From the NCBI GenBank assembly GCA_020627525.1, contig JAHDGP010000075.1:6290-13350 (forward strand): a DNA stretch of 7,061 bases, read 5' to 3'. Made by a program: the position numbers and the translations under genes. Positions 1-5,885 of the stretch are shown piece by piece (within the stretch, counting starts at the first letter, position 1; each line of letters opens with the position of its first letter). This DNA is from Bacteroidota bacterium. GTDB lineage: Bacteria; Bacteroidota; Bacteroidia; Chitinophagales; UBA2359. Below the pieces are notes generated by a model that saw only the letters and a program-made list of their open reading frames with translations, did no database searches and was not told the DNA's origin.

Positions 1-33
1 TGGTAATTGGAATGTATTTTGGAATGCGAATGT

Positions 34-55
34 GTAGAGACGTAATATATTACGT
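34..55. repeat. Palindrome copy 1 (right arm shortened)
   Basis: It has gtagagacgtaatatattac followed by gt, then runs directly into gtgcagg. Compared with copy 2, about 11 bases (ctgtacggtgt) are missing from the right arm, which looks like a deletion between short gt repeats. Confidence 0.75.
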
Positions 56-80
56 GTGCAGGAATTATGAATGCCGAGAT

Positions 81-108
81 GTAGAGACGTAATATATTAC
101 GTCTGTAC
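81..108. repeat. Palindrome copy 2 (full, 28 bp)
   Basis: A 28-bp inverted repeat with an 18-bp perfect core gacgtaatatattacgtc. The outer arms gtaga / tgtac pair except for one G-G mismatch at the fourth position from each end. It is identical to copy 3. Confidence 0.85.
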
Positions 109-136
109 GGTGTGTGCAGGAATTATGAATGTTGAT

Positions 137-164
137 GTAGAGACGTAATATATTACGTCTGTAC
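137..164. repeat. Palindrome copy 3 (full, 28 bp)
   Basis: Identical over 28 bp to copy 2, including the single arm mismatch. The flanks are near-identical as well (gaatg 5-9 bases before it), so larger units have been duplicated, not only the palindrome. Confidence 0.85.
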
Positions 165-206
165 GGGTGCGTTGGAATTGGAATGTATTTTGGAATGCGA
201 AAAAAA

Positions 207-2651
207 TCATCGGGTAGTAAAAGTCAATGTAAAATTGAGAGCGATATTTTCCTTTGGAGAAGCATTGACATAAGGTCCATATCGGTAAAATCCGCCAATG
301 CCAAAGCCGAAGTATGCGATTTTGAAATAATTTTTTTTAATCAAATTGTTCAATTGTAAACCCGATTCAAAATAGCCTTTGTTTGGAATAGAAATTTCAG
401 AAAGATTGTATTGGTTTGGATTAGAAAGCCTTCCCCAACCCGCATTGTGATGGACAATAATTTGAGGGCTGAATTTTTCTGTATTAAATATCAGTGAGCC
501 AAAATCATGTGAGAAAAATATATTGATATACTGATTAGACATAAATTCATACGGCTGCATCGTTTGGAAATAATTGGGAACCAAGTATTGAATGAAATCA
601 TTATTTGCTCCCTTACCCGTAAACATCAAACCCAATGGCATAGAACGATCAATAAATGCTCCTTCAATTCGAAATTTTGTCAAGCCTAAATTGCGTATTC
701 TAAATTCATCTTCAACGGCAACTTCTATTTTATTAAAAGTCAATTGCTGGTCCAGTTTATCATATAAACCCAAAGTATGACTCAAGTATAGAACAGGAAA
801 GGAAGTCCCTACACCAATTCGTTGATCATTAATTTTTGTTGTTTTTTCTCTAAATGCAAACCTGATAGATGTGTTTAAATCTTTGTATTTATAACCACCA
901 TTTTCATCGACAATATTGTCAGTATGAACATTTTGATAAAGCTGTTTAACTTCCGTGTCAGCAAAGCTCATTTTTAATTTTGCATATTTAAACAGCCTTG
1001 CGTTTATTGAAATTTCTTTTTGTATAATATTATCCATTTTGTAAGCCAAAATTTCACGAGGATCATACAATGTTTTTCTATAACTATTCAGTTTTGTAGA
1101 TCCAATTTCTCTAAGGTTGTTTTGATATTTTACCGAAAGCCAAAGCTCATTTTTCGGAATAATATTCAAGCCAGCTTCAAAGCCATATTTATCTTCCTTA
1201 TCTTTTAATCCATATCCATAAAATCCCCCAACATAAAATCGTTTAGAAAGTCGTTCGTTAGTTACAGCATTTATTCCTAGTCTGATGCCCTCATATTTAT
1301 TATAAATAAAAGTCTCTGGAATGTTTATATCAAAAATATTAACAGGTATCTTACCAATCAAAATTTTTCCCATTAGATTCAAATATCCATCAAAATTCAA
1401 CTCTTCACCAATGCTGTCAATAACTTCATAAGTGATCATTTCTCTATCATTTAAAGGAGTAGCACGACTATCTTCCCAAAAAGCTTCATCCTTTTGATTG
1501 GCATTTTCGTCAATTATTAAATAGTCGGTAGAAAAGCTTTTTTTATCAATTTTTCCATCAATCAATACTTTACTGATATAGCTTCGTCCCGAAATTTTCA
1601 TTTGCAAATCTTCCGTTCCGTAAACATCAACTAAAGACTCAAAATTCAATTGGGCAGGAAACCATTTGTCATTGATTAAACTATATTTTTGTTCAATTTT
1701 AATGTCTATTAAACCTTTTTTTGCAGGAGAAGCAATCACATTCTGAATAGCATATTTATTTGTATGGATGTACAGTAAACCTTTTAAAGCATCGAAATTT
1801 TTCTTTTTCTTAGGTTGAAATGATAAAACATAGATTGAATCCATTTCTTGAAACAAAGTATCTTCAATGTAAAAATTGTATTTGTTCAAGCTGCCTTTAC
1901 TAATAGGATTTAAATAGTTTCCATCATAAATATTGATATAGTCATCGTGAAAAGAGAAGGGTTGTATGTCTGTGGCAAGAGCCGCAAAGGCAGGGTCTTT
2001 AAAGCCAGACATTTTATTCGCAACAACTCGATCTTCCAGTAAATCAGGCGCTTTATGTTTGCGTTCCGTAATGGATTCCAAAATAAAAATATGCCCACCC
2101 TTTAAACTTTGGTTGAGCGTTTCATTTACACTATTATTAGAATCATCAAGAGCAGAATTTTTAAAATGATAATCATAAATTATTTTATTATAAATATTGC
2201 ATTTATAGTCATAAAGGGCTGGATTGTTAAGAGGTTTGTTTTTAATGACTTCCCTAATAATTCTATTCGCAGGATTTTCTCCAGGAAGTACAACAACCTC
2301 TCCCAGCTTATAGCTTGTAGGATTCAGTAGAATTTCAACATTCTCTTTTAAATCAATTGACTTTAAATTTACTGTTTTTTGCTCATATCCAACATAAGAA
2401 AAAGTTAGACTGGTAACGGTTTCCGAAGTATTAATGTGAAACTCACCATCAATATCACTGACTGTTCCAAGCTGTTGCTGATCATTGTATAAAATATTGA
2501 CAAAAGCAAGCGGAACGTGATCGGTGGCATCTAAAATTTTACCAGAAAAATTGCTTTGCGCAATCAGCATTACAGGTAATAACAATAGGCATATCCATAA
2601 TGTCAAATGACTAATGGAGTTTAAAACGCTTGATCTAACAAAAAGAGGCAT
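207..2651 (-). CDS. Outer-membrane DUF5686 / carboxypeptidase-regulatory-like protein
   Basis: An 814-residue exported protein. Residues 1-31 form a signal peptide with a hydrophobic core (LTLWICLLLLPVMLIAQ), probably cut after Ala31; there is no lipobox Cys. Residues about 34-110 are a carboxypeptidase-regulatory-like beta-sandwich (SGKILDATDHVPLAFVNI, then GTVSDIDGEFHI and SYVGYEQKTV), as found at the N-terminus of TonB-dependent receptors and other Bacteroidota surface proteins. From about 115 the sequence resembles DUF5686 (NPANRIIREVIKNKP). From about 450 to the end, alternating polar/aromatic strands suggest a beta-barrel. No TonB plug domain is evident. The family is widespread in Bacteroidota, and its function is not known to me. 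The ATG at 2651 is chosen because it directly precedes the signal peptide; a longer reading from TTG at 2708 would overlap fabH by 50 bases. The start is 7 nt after the fabH stop, so co-transcription is likely. It ends FTLTFTTR, not in the aromatic residue usual for barrel proteins. Confidence 0.88.
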   Translation of the reverse strand: MPLFVRSSVLNSISHLTLWICLLLLPVMLIAQSNFSGKILDATDHVPLAFVNILYNDQQQLGTVSDIDGEFHINTSETVTSLTFSYVGYEQKTVNLKSIDLKENVEILLNPTSYKLGEVVVLPGENPANRIIREVIKNKPLNNPALYDYKCNIYNKIIYDYHFKNSALDDSNNSVNETLNQSLKGGHIFILESITERKHKAPDLLEDRVVANKMSGFKDPAFAALATDIQPFSFHDDYINIYDGNYLNPISKGSLNKYNFYIEDTLFQEMDSIYVLSFQPKKKKNFDALKGLLYIHTNKYAIQNVIASPAKKGLIDIKIEQKYSLINDKWFPAQLNFESLVDVYGTEDLQMKISGRSYISKVLIDGKIDKKSFSTDYLIIDENANQKDEAFWEDSRATPLNDREMITYEVIDSIGEELNFDGYLNLMGKILIGKIPVNIFDINIPETFIYNKYEGIRLGINAVTNERLSKRFYVGGFYGYGLKDKEDKYGFEAGLNIIPKNELWLSVKYQNNLREIGSTKLNSYRKTLYDPREILAYKMDNIIQKEISINARLFKYAKLKMSFADTEVKQLYQNVHTDNIVDENGGYKYKDLNTSIRFAFREKTTKINDQRIGVGTSFPVLYLSHTLGLYDKLDQQLTFNKIEVAVEDEFRIRNLGLTKFRIEGAFIDRSMPLGLMFTGKGANNDFIQYLVPNYFQTMQPYEFMSNQYINIFFSHDFGSLIFNTEKFSPQIIVHHNAGWGRLSNPNQYNLSEISIPNKGYFESGLQLNNLIKKNYFKIAYFGFGIGGFYRYGPYVNASPKENIALNFTLTFTTR

Positions 2652-2658
2652 TTTACAA

Positions 2659-3651
2659 TTAATAAGCCCAATGCACCAATGCACTCGCCCAAGTAAAGCC
2701 GCCTCCAAAAGCAGTCAAAATGATCTTGTCTCCCTGATTTAGTTTATTTTCCCATTCCCACAAACAGAGTGGGATAGTGGCAGCAGTAGTATTACCGAAC
2801 TTGCCAATATTGAGCATAACCTTATCCGCATTTAAACCCATTCTTCTGGCAGTGGCATCAATAATTCGCTTATTGGCTTGGTGTGGTACCAGCCAAGCCA
2901 CATCATCGCCTGTAAGGTTGTGTTTAAGCATCATTTCTTCCGCAACATCTGCCATACGAGTAACGGCAAATTTAAAGACAGGAGCACCTTCTTGATAAAT
3001 GAAATGCTCTCGATTTTTTACCGTTTCAATACTTGCAGGACGCACCGAACCGCCAGCTTTCTGGTGCAAGTGATGCCTTCCGCTACCGTCCGCTTTGAGA
3101 ATAATATCTTGAACTCCCAAATCATCAGACTCTGAAGGTTCTAATAAAATAGCACCTGCTCCATCGCCGAATAGCACACAGGTTGTTCTATCGGTATAAT
3201 CTACAATTGAAGACATTTTATCGGCACCCACAACAATAACTTTCTTGTAAGTATTATTTTCAATAAACTGTTTGCCTACTGAAAGAGCATATAGAAACCC
3301 CGAACAAGCAGCTCCTACGTCAAAACTAGCAGCATTTTTAAGGCTCGCTTTGTCGGAAATAATGTTGGCTGTAGCAGGAAAAACCATATCTGGCGTAACA
3401 GTGGCACAAATTAGTAGCTCAACATCTTCAGGTTTGGTATTGGTTTTCTCTAGTAGTTGCTCAACAGCAATCTTTGCCATATCTGAAGTACCCAGACCCT
3501 CACCTTTTAAAATTCGTCTTTCAGAAATTCCAGTTCTAGATTGAATCCACTCGTCATTGGTATCAACCATTTTTTCAAGGTCGGTGTTTGACAGCACGTC
3601 ATCAGGTACATATCCCTGAACACCTGCAATTTTAGCTTTAATTTTTTTCAT
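2659..3651 (-). CDS. fabH: 3-oxoacyl-ACP synthase III (KAS III)
   Basis: A 330-residue cytosolic thiolase-fold enzyme. It condenses an acyl-CoA primer (commonly acetyl-CoA or branched acyl-CoA) with malonyl-ACP to begin fatty-acid synthesis. The catalytic triad is visible: nucleophile Cys116 in GAACSGFLYAL, His257 in VPHQANKRI and Asn287 in NIGKFGNTTAATIP. The N-terminal part has the family pattern TNDEWIQSRTGISERRI (residues 31-47), whose Trp and Arg contact CoA in characterised enzymes. The C-terminal glycine-rich AFGGGFTWAS is also present. Length is normal for the family. ATG at 3651 is preferred because it gives the standard N-terminus; the only upstream in-frame option is a TTG at 3672 inside a hairpin. 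It lies third in the yceD-rpmF-fabH order, 74 nt after rpmF. plsX, often between rpmF and fabH elsewhere, is absent. Confidence 0.97.
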   Translation of the reverse strand: MKKIKAKIAGVQGYVPDDVLSNTDLEKMVDTNDEWIQSRTGISERRILKGEGLGTSDMAKIAVEQLLEKTNTKPEDVELLICATVTPDMVFPATANIISDKASLKNAASFDVGAACSGFLYALSVGKQFIENNTYKKVIVVGADKMSSIVDYTDRTTCVLFGDGAGAILLEPSESDDLGVQDIILKADGSGRHHLHQKAGGSVRPASIETVKNREHFIYQEGAPVFKFAVTRMADVAEEMMLKHNLTGDDVAWLVPHQANKRIIDATARRMGLNADKVMLNIGKFGNTTAATIPLCLWEWENKLNQGDKIILTAFGGGFTWASALVHWAY

Positions 3652-3671
3652 GGGGTTGCCAAAATACAACA

Positions 3672-3700
3672 AACCCTTGAAAATATTATTTTCAAGGGTT
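3672..3700 (-). promoter_or_regulatory. Intercistronic hairpin between rpmF and fabH
   Basis: A perfect 13-bp inverted repeat (aacccttgaaaat / attttcaagggtt) with a 3-nt loop. In the minus-strand transcript it starts 25 nt after the rpmF stop and ends 20 nt before the fabH ATG. It is followed by tgttgtatttt, a T-rich but interrupted tract, so it could be a weak terminator or attenuator that lowers fabH relative to rpmF, or an mRNA-stabilising element. The aaccc next to the fabH start could alternatively pair with the gggtt at the end of this stem. The hairpin is seen directly; its function is inference. Confidence 0.6.
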
Positions 3701-3725
3701 CGTAAAATATTATTTTTTGTAAATT

Positions 3726-3911
3726 TTAGTCTGCTTTGATAGCCATTTTGCCTTTGTAGTACAAATTGCCTTCATCATCATAGTAAGCTCTGTGCCACAA
3801 ATGTGCCACACCAGTCTCCTTGCATACATGAACATTAGGAGCTGTTAATTTAACGTGTGTTCTACGCTTATCTCTTCTTGTTCTCGAAATTTTCCGTTTA
3901 GGATGTGCCAT
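3726..3911 (-). CDS. rpmF: 50S ribosomal protein L32
   Basis: A 61-residue basic protein beginning MAHPKRKISRTRRDKRRTH, the diagnostic L32 N-terminus, which reaches into 23S rRNA of the large subunit. The four-cysteine zinc ribbon of many L32 proteins is missing. Only Cys30 (VHVCKETGVAH) remains, and the second pair is replaced by HRAYYDDEGNLYYKGK. From memory this zinc-independent form is usual in Flavobacteriia, so it is not damage. The gene starts 12 nt after the restored end of yceD, preceded by the A/T-rich leader ccactataaa with no Shine-Dalgarno sequence, as expected in Bacteroidota. The yceD-rpmF pairing is one of the most conserved in bacteria and supports both calls. Confidence 0.97.
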   Translation of the reverse strand: MAHPKRKISRTRRDKRRTHVKLTAPNVHVCKETGVAHLWHRAYYDDEGNLYYKGKMAIKAD

Positions 3912-3923
3912 TTTATAGTGGTT

Positions 3924-4066
3924 TTAATTATTTTTTAATTTTTTTAAAGCTTCCCATCTCGGATCGGTAGAATTATCATCCTCTGTATTCTCCTCACCAA
4001 TTTGGTTTGTATAATTTATTTCGCAACCTGGATTTCCATTTTCATCATCAGGATGAACTTTTTTTT
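3924..4066 (-). pseudogene. yceD: Out-of-frame C-terminal tail of yceD
   Basis: From the A8 run at 4059-4066 the frame shifted by one base stays open to TAA at 3924-3926. It encodes 44 residues after IPIKK, beginning VHPDDENGNPGCEINYT and ending TDPRWEALKKLKNN. The DPRWEALKKL ending is what I recall at the C-terminus of Bacteroidota DUF177 proteins. The stop falls 12 nt before the rpmF ATG, a tight operon spacing, and no codon in the tail is disrupted. The tail therefore looks either recently disconnected or still in use. Confidence 0.8.
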
Positions 4067-4464
4067 ATAGGAATGCTCAAAATAATAAATTCATAAATAA
4101 ATCTAGCAACATTCAAGTGCGTTTCATTTCTTGAAATATAAATCAGATCCTCATCAGTTTCTGGAACGTCTTCTTCAATGGCAATATTATCATCAAATTT
4201 TACCATCAAAGGGTGACTTTCTTCAAAATTTAGTTCAAATTTTTCTGCACAACGATCACATTCAGCTGCAACAGAACCAATGATGTTAAAAGTCAAAGTG
4301 AAAAAATTTCCTTTTTCAAATATCAATTCAATCTCGAATTTTCCATCTGATATTGGAGATTCTTCAAATTCAGCAAAAAAATCGTTATCGACACTATAGT
4401 TAAAAAAGTGTTCTCCACTTTTTAAGCCGACAAACGGAATCTCATATTTACTAAAAGCTTTCAA
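4048..4464 (-). CDS. yceD: YceD/DUF177 family protein, frameshifted near C-terminus
   Basis: A 138-residue reading frame of the DUF177 (YceD) family. Members are encoded next to rpmF and have been linked to 23S rRNA metabolism; I infer the same here from position and sequence. The CxxC pair Cys69/Cys72 in AAECDRCAEKF and the acidic stretch after it (EEDVPETDEDLIYIS) fit the family, as does the later block NVARFIYEFIILSIPIKK. The frame then ends abruptly in SSS and a TGA at 4048-4050. The cause is a run of eight A bases (minus strand; 4059-4066). With seven, the frame continues VHPDDENGNPGC and on to DPRWEALKKLKNN, giving 179 residues ending at TAA 3924-3926. So the gene is truncated, the read has a homopolymer error, or polymerase slippage restores the frame. 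It is first in its operon, with a TAnnTTTG box 20 nt upstream. Confidence 0.85.
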   Translation of the reverse strand: MKAFSKYEIPFVGLKSGEHFFNYSVDNDFFAEFEESPISDGKFEIELIFEKGNFFTLTFNIIGSVAAECDRCAEKFELNFEESHPLMVKFDDNIAIEEDVPETDEDLIYISRNETHLNVARFIYEFIILSIPIKKSSS

Positions 4465-4484
4465 TGAAACGAAATTTAAGTCTG

Positions 4485-4492
4485 CAAAGGTA
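4485..4492 (-). promoter_or_regulatory. -7 box of the yceD-rpmF-fabH operon promoter
   Basis: The minus strand reads TAccTTTG, an exact match to the TAnnTTTG element recognised by the Bacteroidota primary sigma factor. It ends 20 nt before the yceD ATG, implying a short leader of about 15 nt. No clean TTG -33 element is seen 19-21 nt upstream, only a T-rich stretch (attatttt). It lies between the pfkB terminator and yceD, where an operon promoter is expected. Confidence 0.65.
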
Positions 4493-4561
4493 AACTTTTT
4501 TCTAATTTTATTAAAATAATATGTGTTTTTTAATAAACAAATTTAATAGTTATTGTATATA

Positions 4562-4608
4562 GAATAAAAAAGGCTTAGAAATGGAATTTAACAACCATTA
4601 CTAAGCCT
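4562..4608 (-). terminator. Rho-independent terminator of the pfkB gene
   Basis: Perfect arms aggcttag (4571-4578) and ctaagcct (4601-4608) are extended by an inner aatgg / ccatt pairing (4580-4584 with 4595-4599) around a 10-nt loop. On the minus strand the stem is followed directly by a T-tract (ttttttatt). It lies 29 nt past the kinase stop and separates the kinase from the yceD operon. Confidence 0.85.
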
Positions 4609-4637
4609 CAAATTTTAGAATTTTATTATAAAATACA

Positions 4638-5564
4638 CTACGTAAGTGTAATATCAACTTGAACAAGGTTAACAAACTCTTGTACACGGTTGTGAATTTC
4701 TTCATCTGTTAATTCAAACAAGCGATTTGGACCAAATTTTTCCACGCAGAAAGATGCCATAGTAGAGCCATAAATAATGCCTCTTTTCATATTGTCAAAA
4801 GACACATCACCTGAATTTGCCAAATACCCCATTAATCCACCAGCAAAAGTGTCTCCTGCACCAGTTGGATCAAACACCTCTTCAAGTGGCAAAGCTGGAG
4901 CAAAAAATACGTTGTTTTGGTTGTCAAACAATAAAGCACCGTGCTCTCCTTTCTTAATAATTAAATATTTAGGACCCATTTCAGCGACTTTTTTAGCAGC
5001 TCTCACCAATGAGTATTCGCCTGTCAGTTGCCTCGCTTCAGAATCATTGATGGTTAGTACATCAATTCTTTTCAACACTTTTTTCAATTCATCCATAGCA
5101 ATATCCATCCAAAAGTTCATCGTATCCAACATTACTAATTTAGGGCGATTAGGAATTTGGTCTAAGACTTTGTTTTGCAAAGCAGGATCAATATTACCCA
5201 ACATGACATATTCTGGGGATTGGTAAGAATCTGGAAGGACAGGATTAAAATCGGCAAGCACATTAAGATCTGTAATCAGAGTATCTCTAGAATTCATATC
5301 ATTGTGATATTTTCCAGACCAAAAAAACGATTTTTCGCCTTCTTTTACATCCAAACCAGAAGTATCAATACCTCTATTTTGAAAATCTTGAATACTTTCT
5401 TTAGGAAAATCGCTTCCAATTACAGAAACCATTTGTTGATTTTTGTAGAAATAAGATGCTGCTGTGCATATATAAGTTGCTGATCCTCCGATGATTTTGT
5501 CCACTTTATCGAAAGGAGTTTCAATAGCATCAAAGGCTACGGTACCGACAGTTAAAAAGCTCAT
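4638..5564 (-). CDS. PfkB-family (ribokinase-like) sugar kinase
   Basis: A 308-residue cytosolic kinase of the ribokinase/PfkB superfamily, which transfers phosphate from ATP to a sugar or nucleoside hydroxyl. Visible hallmarks are the N-terminal strand FLTVGTVAFDAIETP, the di-glycine substrate-lid hinge IIGGSATY (Gly26-Gly27), NDSEARQLTG (residues 173-182, a common PfkB block), and signature 2 DPTGAGDTFAGGLMGY (232-247). In that signature GAGD forms the anion hole and Asp238 is the likely catalytic base. Length is typical. The substrate cannot be assigned from the sequence; ribose, fructose, adenosine and related compounds are all possible. The ATG at 5564 follows an A/T-rich leader (aaaaaaaataaa). 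A strong terminator follows, so it seems monocistronic in this window. Upstream on its own strand, AAtaTTTG at 5602-5609 is one mismatch from a -7 box, so its promoter is uncertain. Confidence 0.93.
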   Translation of the reverse strand: MSFLTVGTVAFDAIETPFDKVDKIIGGSATYICTAASYFYKNQQMVSVIGSDFPKESIQDFQNRGIDTSGLDVKEGEKSFFWSGKYHNDMNSRDTLITDLNVLADFNPVLPDSYQSPEYVMLGNIDPALQNKVLDQIPNRPKLVMLDTMNFWMDIAMDELKKVLKRIDVLTINDSEARQLTGEYSLVRAAKKVAEMGPKYLIIKKGEHGALLFDNQNNVFFAPALPLEEVFDPTGAGDTFAGGLMGYLANSGDVSFDNMKRGIIYGSTMASFCVEKFGPNRLFELTDEEIHNRVQEFVNLVQVDITLT

Positions 5565-5607
5565 TTTATTTTTTTTAAAATTTATTGAAAAAAATCTAGT
5601 GCAAATA

Positions 5608-5638
5608 TTGCAGGAATAATTTGTTTATCCTATTTTTG
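5608..5638 (+). promoter_or_regulatory. Promoter of tRNA-Asn, TTG-N20-TAttTTTG
   Basis: The TTG at 5608-5610 and TATTTTTG at 5631-5638 are spaced by exactly 20 bases, matching both elements of the Bacteroidota primary promoter. The box ends 27 nt before the mature tRNA, leaving a short 5' leader for RNase P to remove. Confidence 0.75.
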
Positions 5639-5665
5639 CATTCCAATTTTGAGAGAAATTGAAAA

Positions 5666-5739
5666 TCCTCCATAGCTCAGTTGGTTAGAGCGGTTGACTG
5701 TTAATCAATAGGTCCCTGGTTCGAGTCCAGGTGGGGGAG
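5666..5739 (+). tRNA. tRNA-Asn (anticodon GTT)
   Basis: A complete 74-nt cloverleaf. The acceptor stem is tcctcca / tggggga with one G-T pair, and the discriminator is G at 5739. The D-arm is gctc / gagc. The anticodon stem is gttga / tcaat around the loop ctgttaa, with anticodon GTT at 5700-5702. The T-arm is cctgg-ttcgagt-ccagg. CCA is not encoded. It has its own promoter and terminator. The 3' half of a tRNA is a classic integrase target, and an integrase gene starts 146 nt downstream. Confidence 0.97.
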
Positions 5740-5746
5740 CGAAAAT

Positions 5747-5780
5747 AAGCCTTGATTGCGAAAGCGATTGAGGCTTTTTT
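5747..5780 (+). terminator. Rho-independent terminator after tRNA-Asn
   Basis: A 13-bp stem (aagccttgattgc with gcgattgaggctt, three of the pairs G-T) is capped by a stable GAAA tetraloop and followed by a T run. It ends tRNA transcription and insulates the tRNA from the integrase gene. If an element sits here, the terminator may lie on the element side of the junction. Confidence 0.88.
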
Positions 5781-5814
5781 GTTTTCTAGAAGATTGTGAA
5801 TGAGTTTGTTTTAA

Positions 5815-5854
5815 GTGCAAATTTTGTTCAAAACGTGCAAATTACGTGCAAATT
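5815..5854 (+). repeat. Three phased gtgcaaatt direct repeats upstream of integrase
   Basis: Identical 9-mers gtgcaaatt occur at 5815-5823, 5835-5843 and 5846-5854. Start-to-start distances are 20 and 11 bp, about two turns and one turn of helix, so all copies face the same side of the DNA. The last two extend to acgtgcaaatta. They end 31 bp before the integrase ATG and lie between the tRNA and the gene. That is where arm-type integrase sites, excisionase sites or an autoregulatory operator would be expected. An 8-base match (gtgcaaat) also occurs at 5599-5606 on the other side of the tRNA. Confidence 0.6.
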
Positions 5855-5885
5855 ATTTGGATGGTCCAGCCATAAACTTTTACTT

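Larger units (their letters stand above)
1..206. repeat. Intergenic palindrome cluster between direct repeats
   Basis: This is non-coding sequence beyond the 3' end of the DUF5686 gene, and it is almost entirely repetitive. Two perfect 26-bp direct repeats, starting aattggaatgtatttt and ending ggaatgcgaa, lie at 5-30 and 176-201. Between them are three copies of a palindrome with the core gacgtaatatattacgtc, at 34-55, 81-108 and 137-164. The palindromes are joined by near-identical linkers: gtgtgcaggaattatgaatg occurs at 54-73 and 112-131. Copy starts are 47 and 56 bp apart, so this is an irregular tandem array and not a CRISPR, whose spacers would be unique. No T-tract follows any palindrome, so a terminator role is unproven. 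The array may continue to the left of the window. REP-like or MITE-derived intergenic repeats are the likeliest explanation; that is inference from structure. Confidence 0.85.

Noticed and set aside
34..164. CRISPR array in the left-hand repeats
   Set aside because: Repeat spacing is irregular, the linkers are themselves repeated and not unique, and no cas gene is present in the window.
2652..2708. N-terminal extension of the DUF5686 protein (19 extra residues from a TTG)
   Set aside because: It would overlap fabH by 50 bases and place charged, non-signal sequence ahead of a clear signal peptide; the ATG at 2651 fits better.
3652..3672. Seven-residue N-terminal extension of FabH from TTG 3672
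   Set aside because: The TTG lies at the edge of a perfect hairpin, and KAS III enzymes normally begin close to the ATG at 3651.
3726..3911. L32 damaged by loss of its zinc-binding cysteines
   Set aside because: The protein is full length with an intact C-terminal block; zinc-independent L32 variants are normal in many bacteria, including Flavobacteriia as I recall them.
4777..5226. 149-residue plus-strand open frame opposite pfkB
   Set aside because: It is antisense to an unmistakable kinase with complete motifs, has no recognisable domain, and reflects complementary codon use.
5852..5859. ATTATTTG upstream of the integrase as its -7 promoter box
   Set aside because: The first two bases do not match TAnnTTTG, and the nearest TTG (5824-5826) is 25 bases away, outside the usual 19-21.
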